NCBI GenBank assembly: GCA_964017195.1
Contig: OZ024890.1
Coordinates: 22,443,201 to 22,507,200 of the forward strand
Length of the DNA stretch: 64,000 nt
From: Siderastrea radians
Taxonomy: Eukaryota > Cnidaria > Anthozoa > Scleractinia > Rhizangiidae
Reading direction: 5' to 3'
Below are positions 37,518 to 50,396 of the stretch, piece by piece; position 1 is the stretch's first letter; every line of letters begins with the position of its first letter. The translations under genes were made by a program, and so were the position numbers. The notes under the pieces are model-generated. The model was given only the letters and a program-made list of their open reading frames with translations, was not told where the DNA came from and made no database searches.

Positions 37518-38727
37518 TTTCAGACACTAAGATCTCGCCTTGCTACGTTTTTTGACGCATGGGTGCAAAATATTAGTCACGTCAATCCAGATCCACAATG
37601 AACTGAGTTTGTAATCGATTTATATAGCTTTTATTATGTTTACGTCACAGATGATTCAAGATGTAACTTGAATAATTGACTTCCCATACCGACAAGGTGT
37701 CCTGAATGACGGGCCCCTGGGCATGCTCACTTATATCTTAACCCTTTAAGCCTCAAGAGTGATCAACATCAAATTTCTCCTTATCATATCAGTGTACAAT
37801 AACACACACAGGGCAAGAGAATTGAGGAAATGATCACCAAAGATGAAACGCCGTGGTGTTTTAGCAAATTCTCCCAGCTAATGCCATAAGAAATATGTGG
37901 AGAACAGTGAGGAGAATCTGCATGAGCTACAACCCTCGATGTTACAGGAAAGCACCTCATATTAGACTGACTGTCTTTAGCTGTGTTTTAGTTACTTTAT
38001 TGCAACTGGCCTTGTCGAACTCAATACAATAATTAGAAGAAAATATTCAACCAGAAAGAAACTCTCTCGAGAGACATTTTGCCAGCCTCGTTCCCAGGCA
38101 GGAAATCAAATATGACGTCGCCCGTCGAACTCAGCGAAGGATTAGCCTGCACTGAACGGACGTTTATTTACACAACGTAAGACATAAGACCTATGCTGTG
38201 ACACTGGTTTACCAGAATTAATAAGTGCAGTTTTACTGCTTTGAAAAACAAGTGATATTTAAAATCCATACAAAGATTTCCTGTGTAGTCTCTTATTTCT
38301 ACGGTGAAGGTCACTGACATGGATATCAATTTCGCGGTTATTGTTTTCAAGCCTAATTGCAGTCGCCTCCTATAACGATTTTTATGCTTCCTGTCACGGC
38401 TACACTGATAAAGTACCCATAATACTGCCGTCATAAACGGCCGAATGTGCATGTAACAATATTTAGCCTTGCGGAGTAAAACATAGAGTAGCAACACAGA
38501 GTAAAACGTCAAAGAATTATAGAACGAAATTTCTGCTTCTGGTAGAAGTGGTGACACTTCAAGACACTGTGACATTAAAATCTGCGTTCAAGATACCGCC
38601 TTAACTTGCTGTTGTTGGTTCTTTTGTTCAATGCTTATTGACCCATATTTTTTTCATTAAAACAGTTATTTCCCATAGCATGTCTATTGAAGCCACCACT
38701 TCACACCCGCCTGACGCATAACTTTTA
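37518..38727. other. Intergenic DNA between the SCC3 start and the SCC4 3' end
   Basis: It should contain the SCC3 promoter and SCC4 3' sequence. I see no ORF with support and no defined repeat. Confidence 0.35.
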
Positions 38728-41060
38728 TCACTTGGTGCACACAGCACAAGTCAACTCTCGTCCATCAACATATGGAAGACAAGGGAGTGCACCACATCGT
38801 CCTTCAACAGGGTACAGCAAGGCACCATTCTGGTTGGCTCCGCTACCGGGAACATACTCTGCATCCTCATCAACACAGATGAAGTCACGCTGCTTCTTGT
38901 GATTATAATACTCAGTCATCAGGTACCCATGATACTCCTCGGTCCATCCAGATGGACAGTCATTCCTTGCGGGCATCATTAGCATTGAACCACGTGACTT
39001 GACGTAGCAGACAACGCAAGGTGCCTCGTAGTCAGCAATATTGCTCTTAAGGGCCCATTAAAGTATCTCGTTGCTATGATACGCGGTTGCCATGCACGTG
39101 CAATTTTACTTCCGGTCGTCCGCAAATTTTTCGCGCGCTTCCTGGCCTCCCGGCGCCGGCCCGTCGCCGGTTCAAGTCGCCGATAATTTTTTATTTCGTT
39201 GCGACAAACACAAAAGAAACTTTTTTGTTTACTTTTTAAATTGATTTTAATTTTCTGCTTTACGTTTACAACATGTGAGTTGTGCCTTTATTTCTTAAAC
39301 TGGGTGTTTCAGTTGAAAATGAGCTCGAAGCTATCCACGTACGGACGTAAACAGAAAGCGCAGCGATGGCTGCAAGTCGATGGGGAAATGCAGATCGCAA
39401 AAAGCCGACATTCAAAGATTTTCAGTGTCAGGTCGGGGATAGAAATGTCAGTGATGCGGAGGCAAACCGAAATAAGTACTGTGCCATCATCCCGAACCCA
39501 GAAAGAAATCCCTGCCTGTGTCCACGGCCGTGACTTCGACTGCTCCCAAACCACCTGACGTCGCTTGCTAGAAAACTGTAATCGATGTGCGAACCTGTGA
39601 ACTGTCCTTCCGAACCCGAGCAACTCCAGTGTTTAGACAGCTCTTGAAGAAACGAAGCTCTCGAGGCCACTGACTTGCAGCCACTGTCGCAAGACAGCGT
39701 GGAGCAGCATACAGCAAGAAAGGAAGCTTGTAAATTGTCCTTGAAAGCAGCTCTATCGCGCGAATCTCATGCCCACATTGACAATGCTATTATTAAAGCA
39801 CACGATAGAATACCTGACAAATAATGGTGAGCTCGATACATCTGATGGGCAACGCCTGCTATCAACATCACTTGAGAAATTAGCAAAAAGTAATTTAAGC
39901 GATCTAAAAGACTGTGACTGTAGAAAGGACTGAGAAATACGAATTTTGTTCGGTAAAACAAAACACAGTTGAAGAGTTTGAGTTCGAGTGCAGTCGATGT
40001 GGACAGAAATTCAGCTTGAAGAGTGATACCTCTGTCGTGAAAGCCACAACTCGTCCAAGGTCTGCAATACGTAACGTCATCGTGCTCTTTCATTCCTTGT
40101 GAGTATTTCAAAGATTATCATAAAATTCTCTGGACTCTAAGTCTGGACCAAGTCAATTCGACTCGGTGGATCCACACTGTTGAATGGCTTGCGCCGTTCG
40201 TAAAACAGATCGCCGACTGGAGCGTGAAAGAAGCGAGAACTGAAGCAATCCAACGGAAAAAACCAATCATCATTACACATCCAGTTCGACGGCTTTTATC
40301 TGACTCGCGGCCATTATTCCAACAACAACTCAGCTCAGCTAAGCTACCGTCCACGATGCTAAGAATGGGAAAATTATCGCCTTAGCGACCTAGCCATTTA
40401 ACGCTTAGGCACCTGGCCATTGAAAAAAGTAGCGTCACTTCCGGTGCCGCGAAAAATGTACTTTTCTCGTCGAGAAGTAAACGTAGCTGCTACATTTTAA
40501 AAGAAATCAAAAAAACATCTTTTTTCCTCGAAATTTAAGCATCCTTTTTGCGAAAAAACAGAAAACAAAAAAATTATACCCAAAAGAGTAGTCAAAGAAG
40601 CACATTTTTCATTCTTATTTGTTTATTTTTCTTCGTAAACCAAAACGCATGCTTAAATTTCCTCAAGACGGCTTATGAAATGGTACGGTACAAGAAATTA
40701 TGGACAAAAAGGTAAGTCTTGAAGTAAAAACGCATTTTTCTGTTTCTGATCACGTGACATGGGGCGTGGTCCGATGACGTCATAAACTGAACCATACTTG
40801 CCCTCAATGAATGTTGTCCAAATTTGGTCCAATGAAAGCATACATGTGTTCAGTTACAGCAAACTCATTTTTCCCTAGCAACGGCCTAAAAAGATACTGT
40901 AATGGGCCCTTAAAGATGTGGTTGACTTCATACTCAGTCCCGAACATGTACCCTGCGCTCTGGCGGCCATCGCTGTACTTGTCATACTTTGGCTTGTGTG
41001 GCAGACAAAGGTAGTTTACTCCACCACCTTGATTGGTGTAATGTTCTCCACCCACTATAC
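38728..41060 (-). pseudogene. Short-chain collagen C4-like 4 (SCC4), last exon split by a transposon
   Basis: The C-terminal exon is in two pieces: 41060-40914 and 39050-38728. Removing the insert and one TTAA gives 470 nt, exactly the length of the SCC5 last exon, and the frame is intact across the join (EVNHIF then KSNIADYEAPC). The Cys-rich domain is otherwise undamaged (YLCLPHKPKYDKY, ARNDCPSGW, CGALPCLPYV, LTCAVCTK), with a normal acceptor at 41061-41062. No Gly-X-Y or anchor exons were found between 41061 and 47683, a region filled with transposons. It is an orphan, interrupted exon. Confidence 0.85.
39047..40913. mobile_element. Kolobok-like transposon inserted in SCC4 at TTAA
   Basis: TTAA duplications lie at 39047-39050 and 40910-40913. 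The ends GGGCCCATTAAAGTATCT and its near complement (AGATACTGTAATGGGCCC) form the TIR. On the + strand are decayed protein pieces, including QFDGFYLTRGHYSNN at about 40281-40325 and FECSRCGQKFSL at about 39983-40018, which resemble transposase remnants of a TTAA-targeting family. Frames are broken, so it is not autonomous. Kolobok rather than piggyBac is my inference from these remnants. Confidence 0.75.
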
Positions 41061-41129
41061 CTTAAATAAGAAAAAACAATTTAAATCACATTAAGAACTG
41101 CCTGTCGATATCAGATACATAAACCTTAG

Positions 41130-41658
41130 TTCATACCGCTTTCATCACTACTAAACTTGACAATTGCAATTCGCCACTATATGGACCCCCACAACATTTA
41201 CTTGATAGATTGCAAACTGTTCAGAACTCTACAGCTCGCCTCATAGCTAGCAGCAATATAAAATATGACCATGTAACACCGACCCTTAAAAAAGCTACAT
41301 TGGTTACCAGTTAGGAAGAGAATATCATTTAAACTGCTACTTTCAGCATACAAGGCCTCAAATGAATTAGCTCCAGGTTATGTTACAGACATGCTACAGC
41401 TATATAGACTCCTTTAGACCACTCTGCTCATCGATCCAGCAGCTCCTACGAGTTCCACCAGCAAAATCATCGCGCTATGGTGAACGCTCCTTCTAGCATA
41501 TTGCTGCACCAAAACTTTGAAATTCCCTGCCTGACCATTCCGACCTATCTATTTAACCAGGCTTATGATTGTGGCTTATCCAATTTATTTTAATTTTAGT
41601 CAGTTAGGATACCTGATTGTAAGGCGCCATTGGGCTAAACGGAAATGGCCCTATATCA

Positions 41659-41695
<37 letters not shown>

Positions 41696-41700
41696 GCACA
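41130..41700 (+). mobile_element. LINE (CR1/L2-type) 3' fragment with (ATT)n tail
   Basis: The + strand encodes broken pieces of the RT C-terminal region (LQTVQNSTARLI, YDHVTPTL, HWLPV) followed by the 3' UTR and (ATT)n at 41662-41697. The same motifs occur in the better-preserved minus copy at 43-44 kb. It is 5'-truncated and dead. Confidence 0.7.
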
Positions 41701-42014
41701 ACTTATAAATGCATAGAAAATTAGCCACAAAGCAAAGCGTAACCTATGTTGCTCTACAGGAATTCAACACTGAAAAAGTTGATAATATCCTAAACCTTTT
41801 ACTCTTTCCCGTCAAGAGTCGTGTTTTCGAGTCGTTTTAGACCCGAGACATTGAACCACTAGTGACGTCATCATTTTTGACGTCACCAGATTATTTTGAT
41901 AAGCAGCTAACACAGCAAGGACAGATCTATCCATACGTGTGTCCATTTTGAATATCGACCAAATTCTGGCATAGCTATACCAGAAAAAAGGTGTCCAATT
42001 TTGGGTTTAAGGAG

Positions 42015-42912
42015 GCTCGCAACAGTTTTTTTGGCCTTGGAGTGTACATTTTGAAATCAAAATTTCGCATAGAAGATAAACTTCGATTTCCTTGATACTA
42101 CACTACCTTTTCAACATATGACCAAAGTTTATTTCTTCATTGGTCTCCTAGCAACAACTGTCACCATAGCAACGGTAATGGACAACCTCTCATTTTAAAT
42201 AATGTCGAATATCTCGATAACTAGTCAGACACTTAATGACGAAACTTGAATTATTTGAACTACTCAACCTACACAACGTGTATGCGAAATTAGAGAAAAA
42301 TCTGTAAGAGCGTTTTTAAGTAAATCGTGATTCATTTTTTGCGGGCTGATTTTGGTCATTCCTGCAATTTTCTCCAATATTTCAAGAAAGATAAAACTTA
42401 ACACTTTCTCTTTTCAGTTGAAAGATCTTTTATGACAGCAAAACATTCTTAATGTACATTGAGCTTCCTAGGTGGCTACGATTTTAAGATATTTATATTT
42501 AAAAACTGCTAAAATGCAGCACAAATCAGTCAAAAAGTTCGTAATTTGCATTAATAGAAATATTTCTAAACTGCCCTTACAGATTTTTCTCTTAAATTGA
42601 TTGCCGTTAGAATAATAATTCTTTTTGATGTTCCAGCAAGTTTTAGACTGAATAAACATTTCGTTTATTAGATAAGAAGGCTGAATCTCGGTCAGGTTTC
42701 AGTCGTTATTAACTTTCAACGAGCAACAGTTTTATTTTCTTTTTCCTGGTCTATTTCACGGTTATTCACGTGCAATGAATATTTATACACGCTGCGCTTG
42801 TGTCCTCTCGTGCATTTATAATTCCTTCTCATAATAATAAAATTTTTCGTCTTCTGAGCTTCTTCCTGGAGACTCTTTTCCATTATTCTTTAAATACTGA
42901 CTGACGTTTTAG

Positions 42913-42967
<55 letters not shown>

Positions 42968-45035
42968 TTTATTACTTAATATTGCGCAAATTAACATAAA
43001 TACATGATCAAATGCGCATTACAAATATAACGAAAAAGAAATGTATATGTTTCTTGCATTAAAATTAATTAAAAAGAGAGTAACATTTACGTACACCTAT
43101 ATAGAGTTAAAAATTATATGCAAGTCTAAAATAGTGAGTCTTCAACTGTCCCTTAAAAATATTGTAATTGTCCTGCATTCTAATGTCCTCCTGTAAAATG
43201 TTCCAGATTTTGGGTGCTGCTGTTTTAAAAGCCCTGTCTCCTAGTGTCTTCTTTGATCGTGCACTGTAGTCCTCTAGTAACAAACCCCCGTTCGATCTAA
43301 GATTATATCTGGATGTCCTCTTAACTTTGACTAGTCCTTTAAGGTACTCAGGCGCATTGCCATAGATACACTTATGAGCGAGCATTGCTATCTTGAAAAT
43401 GACCCTAAACCGTACTGGGAGCCAATGTAGCCTAACAAGTGTAGGAGTAATGTGATCATACTTTGCAACATTGCTAACAAGGCGAGCTGCTGCATTTTGT
43501 AAACGTTGTAGCTTACTTAGCTGGACGGCTGGAACACCAACCAAGAGGCTATTGCAGTAATCTATCCGTGACATTATAACTGCTTGAACTATGGATTTCC
43601 TGTCATCGTAACTCAAATCCTTTCTAATACGTCCAATATTATGCAGACGATAAATAACAGATTGGCACGTTTTATTTATATGCGCAGACATTGTAAGATT
43701 TGCATCCAACCACGCCCCGAGGTTCCTAACAGTCGTTACAGACGGTACTTTTGCATGGCCGACTACGATTTCAAATACATTAACCTTATCTAGCTGAGCG
43801 CGCGTGCCTATAATTATAAATTCCGTCTTATCATCGTTCAGTTTTAGCTTATCTGCAGTCATCCAACTCCTAATATCTGTGATGCAATCTTGAAGAGCAG
43901 CGATAGCATCCTGCTCCCCTGCCGCGGAATCCGGCCTGAACGATAAATATATCTGGGTGTCATCTGCATAAGCGTGGACTTCTGGAAGATGACTCTTGAC
44001 AACCTCGAAGAGTTTACTTGCGTACATCGTGATAATAGAGGGCCTAGACAAGAGCCTTGAGGTCATCAGAAGTCATCAGAGTATGTCTGATTTATGTACA
44101 CTCGTTGGGTCCTGCCAGTCAAATAACGGATTGCATATATGTTAACGCCCACGATGGCATTACACTGGGGCCGAAAAATAACGAGAAACAAGCTCAGAAG
44201 ACGAATAGTTTTTTATTATTATGAGAAGGAATTATAAACGCACGAGAGGACACAAGCGCAGCGTGTATAAATATTCATTGCACGTAAATAACCGTGAAAT
44301 AGACCAGGAAAAAGAAAATAAAACTGTTGCTCGTTGAAAGTTAATAACGACTGAAACTTGACCGAGATTCAGCCTTCTTATCTAACGACAGAAATGTTTA
44401 TTTAGCCTAAAACTCACTGGGACATCAAAAAGAATTATTATTCTAACGGCAATCAATTTAAGAGAAAAATCTGTAAGGGCAGTTTAGAAATATTTCTATT
44501 TATGCAAATTACGAACTTTTTGACTGATTTGTGCTGTATTTTAGCAGTTTTTAAATATAAATATCTTAAAATCGCAGCCACCTAGGAAGCTCAATGCACA
44601 TTAAGAATGTTTTGATATCATAAAAGATCTTTCGACTGAAAAGAGAAAGTGTTAAGTTTTACTTTTTTTAAATATTGGAGAAAATTGCAGAAATGACCAA
44701 AATCAGCCCGTAAAAAATGATTTATGATTTACTTGAAAACGCTCTTACAGATTTTTCCCTGATTTCGCATACAACTTGTGTAGGTTGAGTAGTTCAAATA
44801 GTTTACGTTTCGTCATAAAGTGTCTGACTAGTTTTCGAGATATTCGACATTATTTAAAATGAGGGGTTGTCCATTACCGTTGCTATGGTGACAGCTGTTG
44901 CTAGGAAACCAGTGAGAAAATAAACTTTGATTATATGTTGAAAAGGTGGTGTAGAATCAAGGAAATCGAAGTTTACCTTCTATGCGAAATTTTGATTTCA
45001 AAAGATACACTCCAAGGCCAAAAAAACTGATTTAA
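42015..45035. mobile_element. Large foldback element, arms of about 850 bp, LINE at its apex
   Basis: The left arm (about 42015-42870) and the right arm (about 44180-45035) are reverse complements with scattered differences, for example 'ggccttggagtgtac' at 42041 against its complement near 45010. The space between them is filled by a LINE. Neither arm encodes a protein I recognise. Confidence 0.75.
42905..44170 (-). mobile_element. 5'-truncated LINE (CR1/L2-type), reverse transcriptase C-terminal half
   Basis: A 319-codon frame (44066-43107) has the RT catalytic YADDTQIY motif, the following thumb-like region (DDKTEFIIIG, LGAWLDANL) and the typical C-terminus (RIDYCNSLLVG, LQRLQNAAARL, HWLPV). 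Upstream, pieces such as YLTGRTQRVYIN and PQGSCLGPLL lie in other frames, so at least two frameshifts are present. The 3' end is the (ATT)n tract at 42913-42968, read on this strand. There is no endonuclease domain. Confidence 0.82.
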
Positions 45036-47683
45036 GTTAGTGGTAAAATAAGCCAAGTCAGATAGTTGATCAATGTTCGATTTCCAGGGTTTTAGAAGGG
45101 CTGAGGCCAAAACTTTTCCAGTGGATAGAAAGGGGATAAAGGGAAGAAGATAAAGAGAAAAGAAAGGGAGAGAAAAAGGAAAGCAAAAGAAGCGAGAAAA
45201 ATTGGAAATGAATCAGCCAAAAAACAACAAATTTCGGTTTATGCGCATGCGTGAAAGCAAAATATTGTACAATTTACAACAGAAGCTGACTCAAAATCTA
45301 GCTAAATTGTAAGAAAACGCTTTTGTAGCAAAGTTTAGTGGCATTTGGCAACATAGCACTTAAAAAACCGCTTTAACGGTAAAAAATGCGGTTTTTTAAG
45401 GAAAAAAGGCTGACGGGAAAGGGTTAACTAGTACCAGCTTAAGAATCCTATAAAAAGAATCCTAAAACTTATGCAAGCCTAAAATTTATATCACACCGGG
45501 CCAGCATGAGGCCTGAAGCGGCACTCTAGGAATAACTTTTGTGTTTTTAATCCAGTGGAGCTCAAACTTTGCAACGTAACAGAGTTCTCAATTGCAAACA
45601 ATCGTATGATTTTTGTTTTTCGATTTTAACGGTTTTTGGCGGGAAAATGACGTCATACAAATGACGTGATAACCGAGGCAATTGCGAAAGCGCCGAAGGC
45701 GCGAGCTTTTAGGGGGGGAAATTTCGAAATCTAGACGCTCGGAATGCCATTTTTAGCGTTTTCCTGGTGGTATTTTCCCCCATTGGTGCCAATAAAGTAG
45801 ATCTGTTTTAATATATAACAGAGGCATTCCTTTCCTACTGCATGACAGATAGGAAAATGTTAAATAATCAGCCAGCTCAGAGATCAAAGCACCTGGAGTT
45901 GATATTTTCCCAGTTTAATTCCAGTGTAAGCAAGTATAAATGTTTGAACTCTAATAGGCTAGGTCTTCTACCAGTTTTCCAGTTTGTGAAAAAGAGTGAA
46001 AAAAGTAATGCTCCCCTCCCCTGTATGTATTAAATTTTACATCCAACCCCCCCTCTCTCTAGTTGTGATTTTCCCCTATGTCCCCCCTCTGGTTTCCCAA
46101 CCCCCCCCCCCTCCAGGTAATAATTGCACAGTTCCTTACTAGTTGACGTGCTCAAGAAAGAATCACATGAAGCTTTTAAAGTTGTTTCGTCTTTTTTGTC
46201 TTCACCATTTCAGCTCATTTTCAAAGGGATGATTAACTACTAGACGGGCATTTTAGAGCACTTTTAATTAACAATTACGGTACATTTGTATGCAAAGAAA
46301 CTGCTCACACTGAACGCCCTTCATCGTTTGACTAGGCTGGTCAGTGAAAAGGGATTTTCCCAAACATTCTGCCCCAGTCCAATTTGTGATGTTTTCTGAA
46401 ATAGGTGTCACTTTTTGGCTGAAGTCAAGTTAAAGAAATTGCCATGCAGTTAAACACGCAGTTTTGCCGTTTTTTATAGCTTATATAAAGCATACCATTT
46501 TCAGCCATTTGAAGAGCAGGCAGTCGAGCAATCTGCATTGTAAATTATTTTCAGTAGCTTCATTTTTATTCTTATAAATTCCCCTGCTTTATTGGTGGAA
46601 AGGAAAAGAGAAAAATATAAATTCAAGGTTTAAAAGTTGGCACACGGAGTCATCTCGAGGGTGAAGATAGAAAACAATGGACCAAAATTTGAGTCCTCTA
46701 GGCCTTATTTTAATTTCTTGATACAAAAAAGGTACTAAGCTCCCAGTCAATCCTTTATACTGGCATACATGACGTATAAGGAGAGAAGGCAGTTTGGTGC
46801 GGTGGATTTGTCAAAAAATCAGAAAAGCCATTCGCGCTACTTTGCCGGTTAAGATTCTAGCTTTCGCAGCCCAGTCGTTGAATTGTAAGAAACTCTTTGC
46901 AAGCTGGAAATCAATAAATTAGAACAGAAGATCTTCAAATAAGCTGGCTGGGGCACATGATATAGAGTTTGGATAGATTATTTAAAAAAAGGAAAACTTA
47001 AAATTAGAGGCTGCTTAGTTGGGATCAGGCACGAGAAAACGATCGGTAGAATCTTGGTTAAACGTAATGCTCCGCGAGCAGCGTTTGAGATGTTTGTTGG
47101 AGGGGGGGGGGGGTAAAAATTGTGGCGAGGAACATACTGTCCCAGCAAAAACTGACCTTCTAAGAGGCTCGTTCATGGGGCTTCTCTGTTTACCTGGAGA
47201 AATCCCATAGCCGAAAATTGGGAAATTTATCCAAGACAATGACCCATCTAGCCCATGCTGCGTCATACGTATAAGAACATCATGTACCCGATCAGGTGCT
47301 CGTTGTATGGAAGTTACAATCCGACGTAGCCGCCAAACGACTAGCTTGCATGTTATGATTATGAGTAACACCAGGAGCCCATGGTAACACCAATACCAAC
47401 AATGAGCTTGATAAATGATATTTTTGTAAGTATCAAAAAAAGAAAAACAAAACGTTTTTTCAATGATTCCACGTTACATTTTATTATTGCTTATCCCTAA
47501 ATTAGCAGATATCGTCTACACTGTAGCAACTGAAGGTTCCCGTTCACTTGTTTAACTAACTTAATTCAAAATGGTGTATTCCATCTAGTTTACGTCTAGT
47601 CTTAGAGCAAATTACGACAGTTTGTTAAATCACTCTACTTTTTTGTGGTCGGTCGTGTACAGCAACTGTGGTGAGTCTTCTTG
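45036..47683. other. Intergenic DNA between SCC4 and SCC5, repeat-rich
   Basis: It contains the 'gccgaaggcgcgag' repeat block at about 45685, several C- or G-rich tracts (46045-46115, 47100-47113) and unremarkable AT-rich DNA. No collagen exon and no other gene is supported. Confidence 0.35.
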
Positions 47684-48223
47684 TCACTTGGTGCACACAG
47701 CGCAAGTCAACTCTCGACCAGAGACATATGGACCGCACGGCAGTGAGCCACACTGTCCTTCAGCCGGATACAGCAAGGCACCATTCTTGTTGGCTCCGCT
47801 ACCGGAAACATACTCTGCATCCTCATCAACACAGATGAAATCTTTCTGGTTCTTGTGGCTGTAATGTGCAGTCATCAGGTACCCATGATACTCCTCGGTC
47901 CATCCAGATGGACAGTCATTCCGTGCTGGCATCATTAGCATTGATCCACGTGACTCAACAAAACAAACAACGCAAAGTGCATCATGGTCAGCAATATTTT
48001 TCTTAAAAATGTGGTTGACTTCATACTCAGTGCCGTACATGTACCCTGCGCTCTGGTGGCCAGTTTTGTACTTGTCATACTTTGGGTTGCTAGGAAGACA
48101 AAGGTAGTTTGCACCGCCACCTTGATGATCATAATATTCTCCACCCATTATACCTGATTATAATAAGTAGAAAACAAGCATTAGTGCACCCGTTAAAAAT
48201 TATCCAAAAAACGTTATTGCGTG

Positions 48224-48273
<50 letters not shown>

Positions 48274-49934
48274 GTTTCTCAATATAAACACCTCGTTCAT
48301 TTTCACACATAACCAAAACGGGCTTAAGAATTTAGGTCTTCATCTCCTCCTACATAAATACATAATGGCCAAGAGCCTTTTGAGGGTAGAGCACGTTACC
48401 AATACTGTTCAACCTCTTCGCACCTTTCCTATATTCCACTTACCGCTGTACACCACAGTAGCGTCTCCAGAGCAGTTTGTTCGTCCCCAGCGAACGTAGT
48501 TCGCACTTGACAGCCCCTGTCCTTGTGGTGCCTTCTCTCCTGTAGGTCCAGGAGGGCCCTGAGGTCCAATACTTCCAATCTTGCCAACTTCTCCTACATA
48601 TTTATGGAAGAAATAAAAAGGACACGTACGTTTAAAAACTTTTATTAGAATATTAAGTTATATTATTAGACGATTTGAGCAAGTACTGCAGTTAATAAAT
48701 CGCAGTCAGTATCACGGTACAATAAGATTTTTGTCGTAAACAGTATCGCGGACGTTTCCACCATTTACTTTTCAACACAACTTGCAGACTTTTTTTAGTG
48801 TACCTTGAAATCTTTTCAAAATGTGAAAAGAAGAAGAAAATAGAAAGATGCAAGGGGATGGGAATTATTGGCAATGTATCTTGGCCTCGTTCAGTTAGTT
48901 TTTGGCAGAAAGCATCAAGTAATACTAAAGGTTTTACTGTCGTAAAAAACTTTCCTCGCAGCCAACGATATACCTCTAGGTCCCGTAAGTCCTCCAGGTC
49001 CCGGGGGACCATCTCTGCCATCCCTACCGTCCCTTCCTGGAAGTAAAAAATAAATTTAATGAATAAATAATAATAAATGGAAATAAAGCACAAGAAAATG
49101 AGAGAAAAGAAAAAAGAATAGAAAATACGCTCGTTATTTTTTCGAATTTTGCAGCATTTTACTGTACGGGTTTCGTACCGTAACCATTCAAGTTTGACAG
49201 GTTTCCCGCGAAGATCGTCAATCATTGTATCATTAAATATGATGGTATAAGTACATTATGTTTCCTCAGAAGCTGTCTTGGTAGTTTCACCCACTGTAAA
49301 ATACAATCAACTAATCGCACATAATGCTACTACTTGTTCGATATTTTGTGGCTTTTTATAAATTTTCACCAACAATATGGTCTTACAGAGATCTTCTCTG
49401 TAAAAGAACGGGAGCATGATCTTCTTGCTACCGAAAATGATATCATTGCCGGCATCGTTACAGCCTTTTGGCTTTTCTTTTTTGGCATTACATAATTGTG
49501 GTCTTAGGCATTTATCACGCTAATTTAAACTTATGCACAGAAGTCGAAAAGAGTTGATGGGTGCACCAAATATATGAGGAATTACAACTTTTGAAAGTTT
49601 TTTTGTCCGTTTTTCATCAAATTTCTGTCAAGGCCAAACCTTTCTTTAGTTAGTGTTGTGGTTTATATAATACACGGATCAAAACTTTTCAAATGTGGTT
49701 AGTAGCAAAAGGGTTAAACAAAACGTAAGCGTTAAAGAAAGAACCGATCCCATGGGCAGTTTGTTGGGGCGGGATGGAGTAAACCAGGCAAACATTTCTC
49801 CTGACCATCCCTCACCGACTAACTACCCATGGGTCTCCGAGGATCGTAAACGCCCAACACAATCAACTTACCTGACGGACCTGGTTGCCCAGCTGGCCCA
49901 GGAGGCCCTGGTCTCCCATCTCTACCATCTCGAC
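47684..49934 (-). CDS. Short-chain collagen C4-like protein 5 (SCC5), 3' four exons
   Basis: Exons on the minus strand: 49934-49872, 49036-48974, 48593-48444 and 48153-47684, all with good splice sites and matching phases. The first two are Gly-X-Y (GRDGRDGRPGPPGPAG and GRDGRDGRDGPPGPGG). The third continues the repeat, with one Gly-to-Ala change (GEKAPQG), into YVRWGRTNCSGD. The last is the Cys-rich domain (YLCLPSNPKYDKY, ARNDCPSGW, CGSLPCGPYV, LTCAVCTK). Exon sizes 63, 63, 150 and 470 match SCC3, and flanking intron sequence is also similar, so the two arose by segmental duplication. Upstream of 49934 the intron runs into the Polinton at about 50180. Any membrane-anchor exon must lie beyond the right edge of the window. 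Expression then depends on splicing across an insertion of more than 13.8 kb. Confidence 0.8.
48226..48273. repeat. (ATT)n microsatellite in an SCC5 intron
   Basis: About 16 uninterrupted ATT units lie between the last two SCC5 exons. Confidence 0.95.
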
Positions 49935-50179
49935 CTGAAATAACGAGCAAAGCTATACCATGAACTGTAATCTCAAGAAATAGGCCAATGTATTTAAGGC
50001 ATGACTACTCAATATAGCGGCTACAAATTCTAGCGATGTAGATGGCCTTGCAGCGAGTTAAATTTTCAGTGCTGCTTTTCAATTTTACCTTTCGAATAAA
50101 TTAATAAATTTTGCAAGTATAGCTCATCTAACAGGTAACACATAACAAATTTCCATTCCTAGAGATTCACTACAGCAGA

Positions 50180-50245
50180 AGTAGTTATAGAGTTGGCGGT
50201 ACCAGATCAGAAATGATCTGTTACCGAACCAACTCTATAACTACT
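50180..50245. repeat. Terminal hairpin of the Polinton (17-bp perfect stem)
   Basis: AGTAGTTATAGAGTTGG (50180-50196) pairs exactly with 50229-50245. Inside, 50197-50209 pairs with 50214-50226 at 12 of 13 positions around the loop GAAA, leaving a two-base bulge. It starts with AG, as Polinton ends often do. Confidence 0.75.
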
Positions 50246-50282
50246 ATCCATCAGATGGAGATCATTTTTTATTTCACATGTC

Positions 50283-50396
50283 GGTAAGGAGCCGAGCAGG
50301 CTCGGGAAGTCGTCAGGACTTGTCCTGACGAGTGAGGCTCCTTCCGGCCTACAGTGGGTAGAGAGGTACGTTGTACCTCTCGTAGGGCACTGTAGG
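50283..50396. repeat. Branched hairpin cluster in the terminal region
   Basis: An outer stem (about 50283-50293 with 50336-50345) encloses two arms: CCGAGC/GCTCGG (50292-50305) and CGTCAGGA/TCCTGACG (50311-50330). Next to it, CCTACAGTG (50348-50356) pairs with CACTGTAGG (50388-50396) and encloses GAGAGGTAC/GTACCTCTC (50361-50381). Confidence 0.75.

Noticed and set aside
42913..42968. Isolated ATT microsatellite
   Set aside because: It is the 3' tail of the minus-strand LINE, so it is not listed separately.
47015..47371. 118-codon minus-strand ORF next to SCC5
   Set aside because: No domain, low-complexity Pro tract caused by a poly-G run, and no splice context.
48692..49225. 177-codon minus-strand ORF
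   Set aside because: It reads across an SCC5 exon in the wrong frame and into introns; splice sites and phase support the collagen exon instead.
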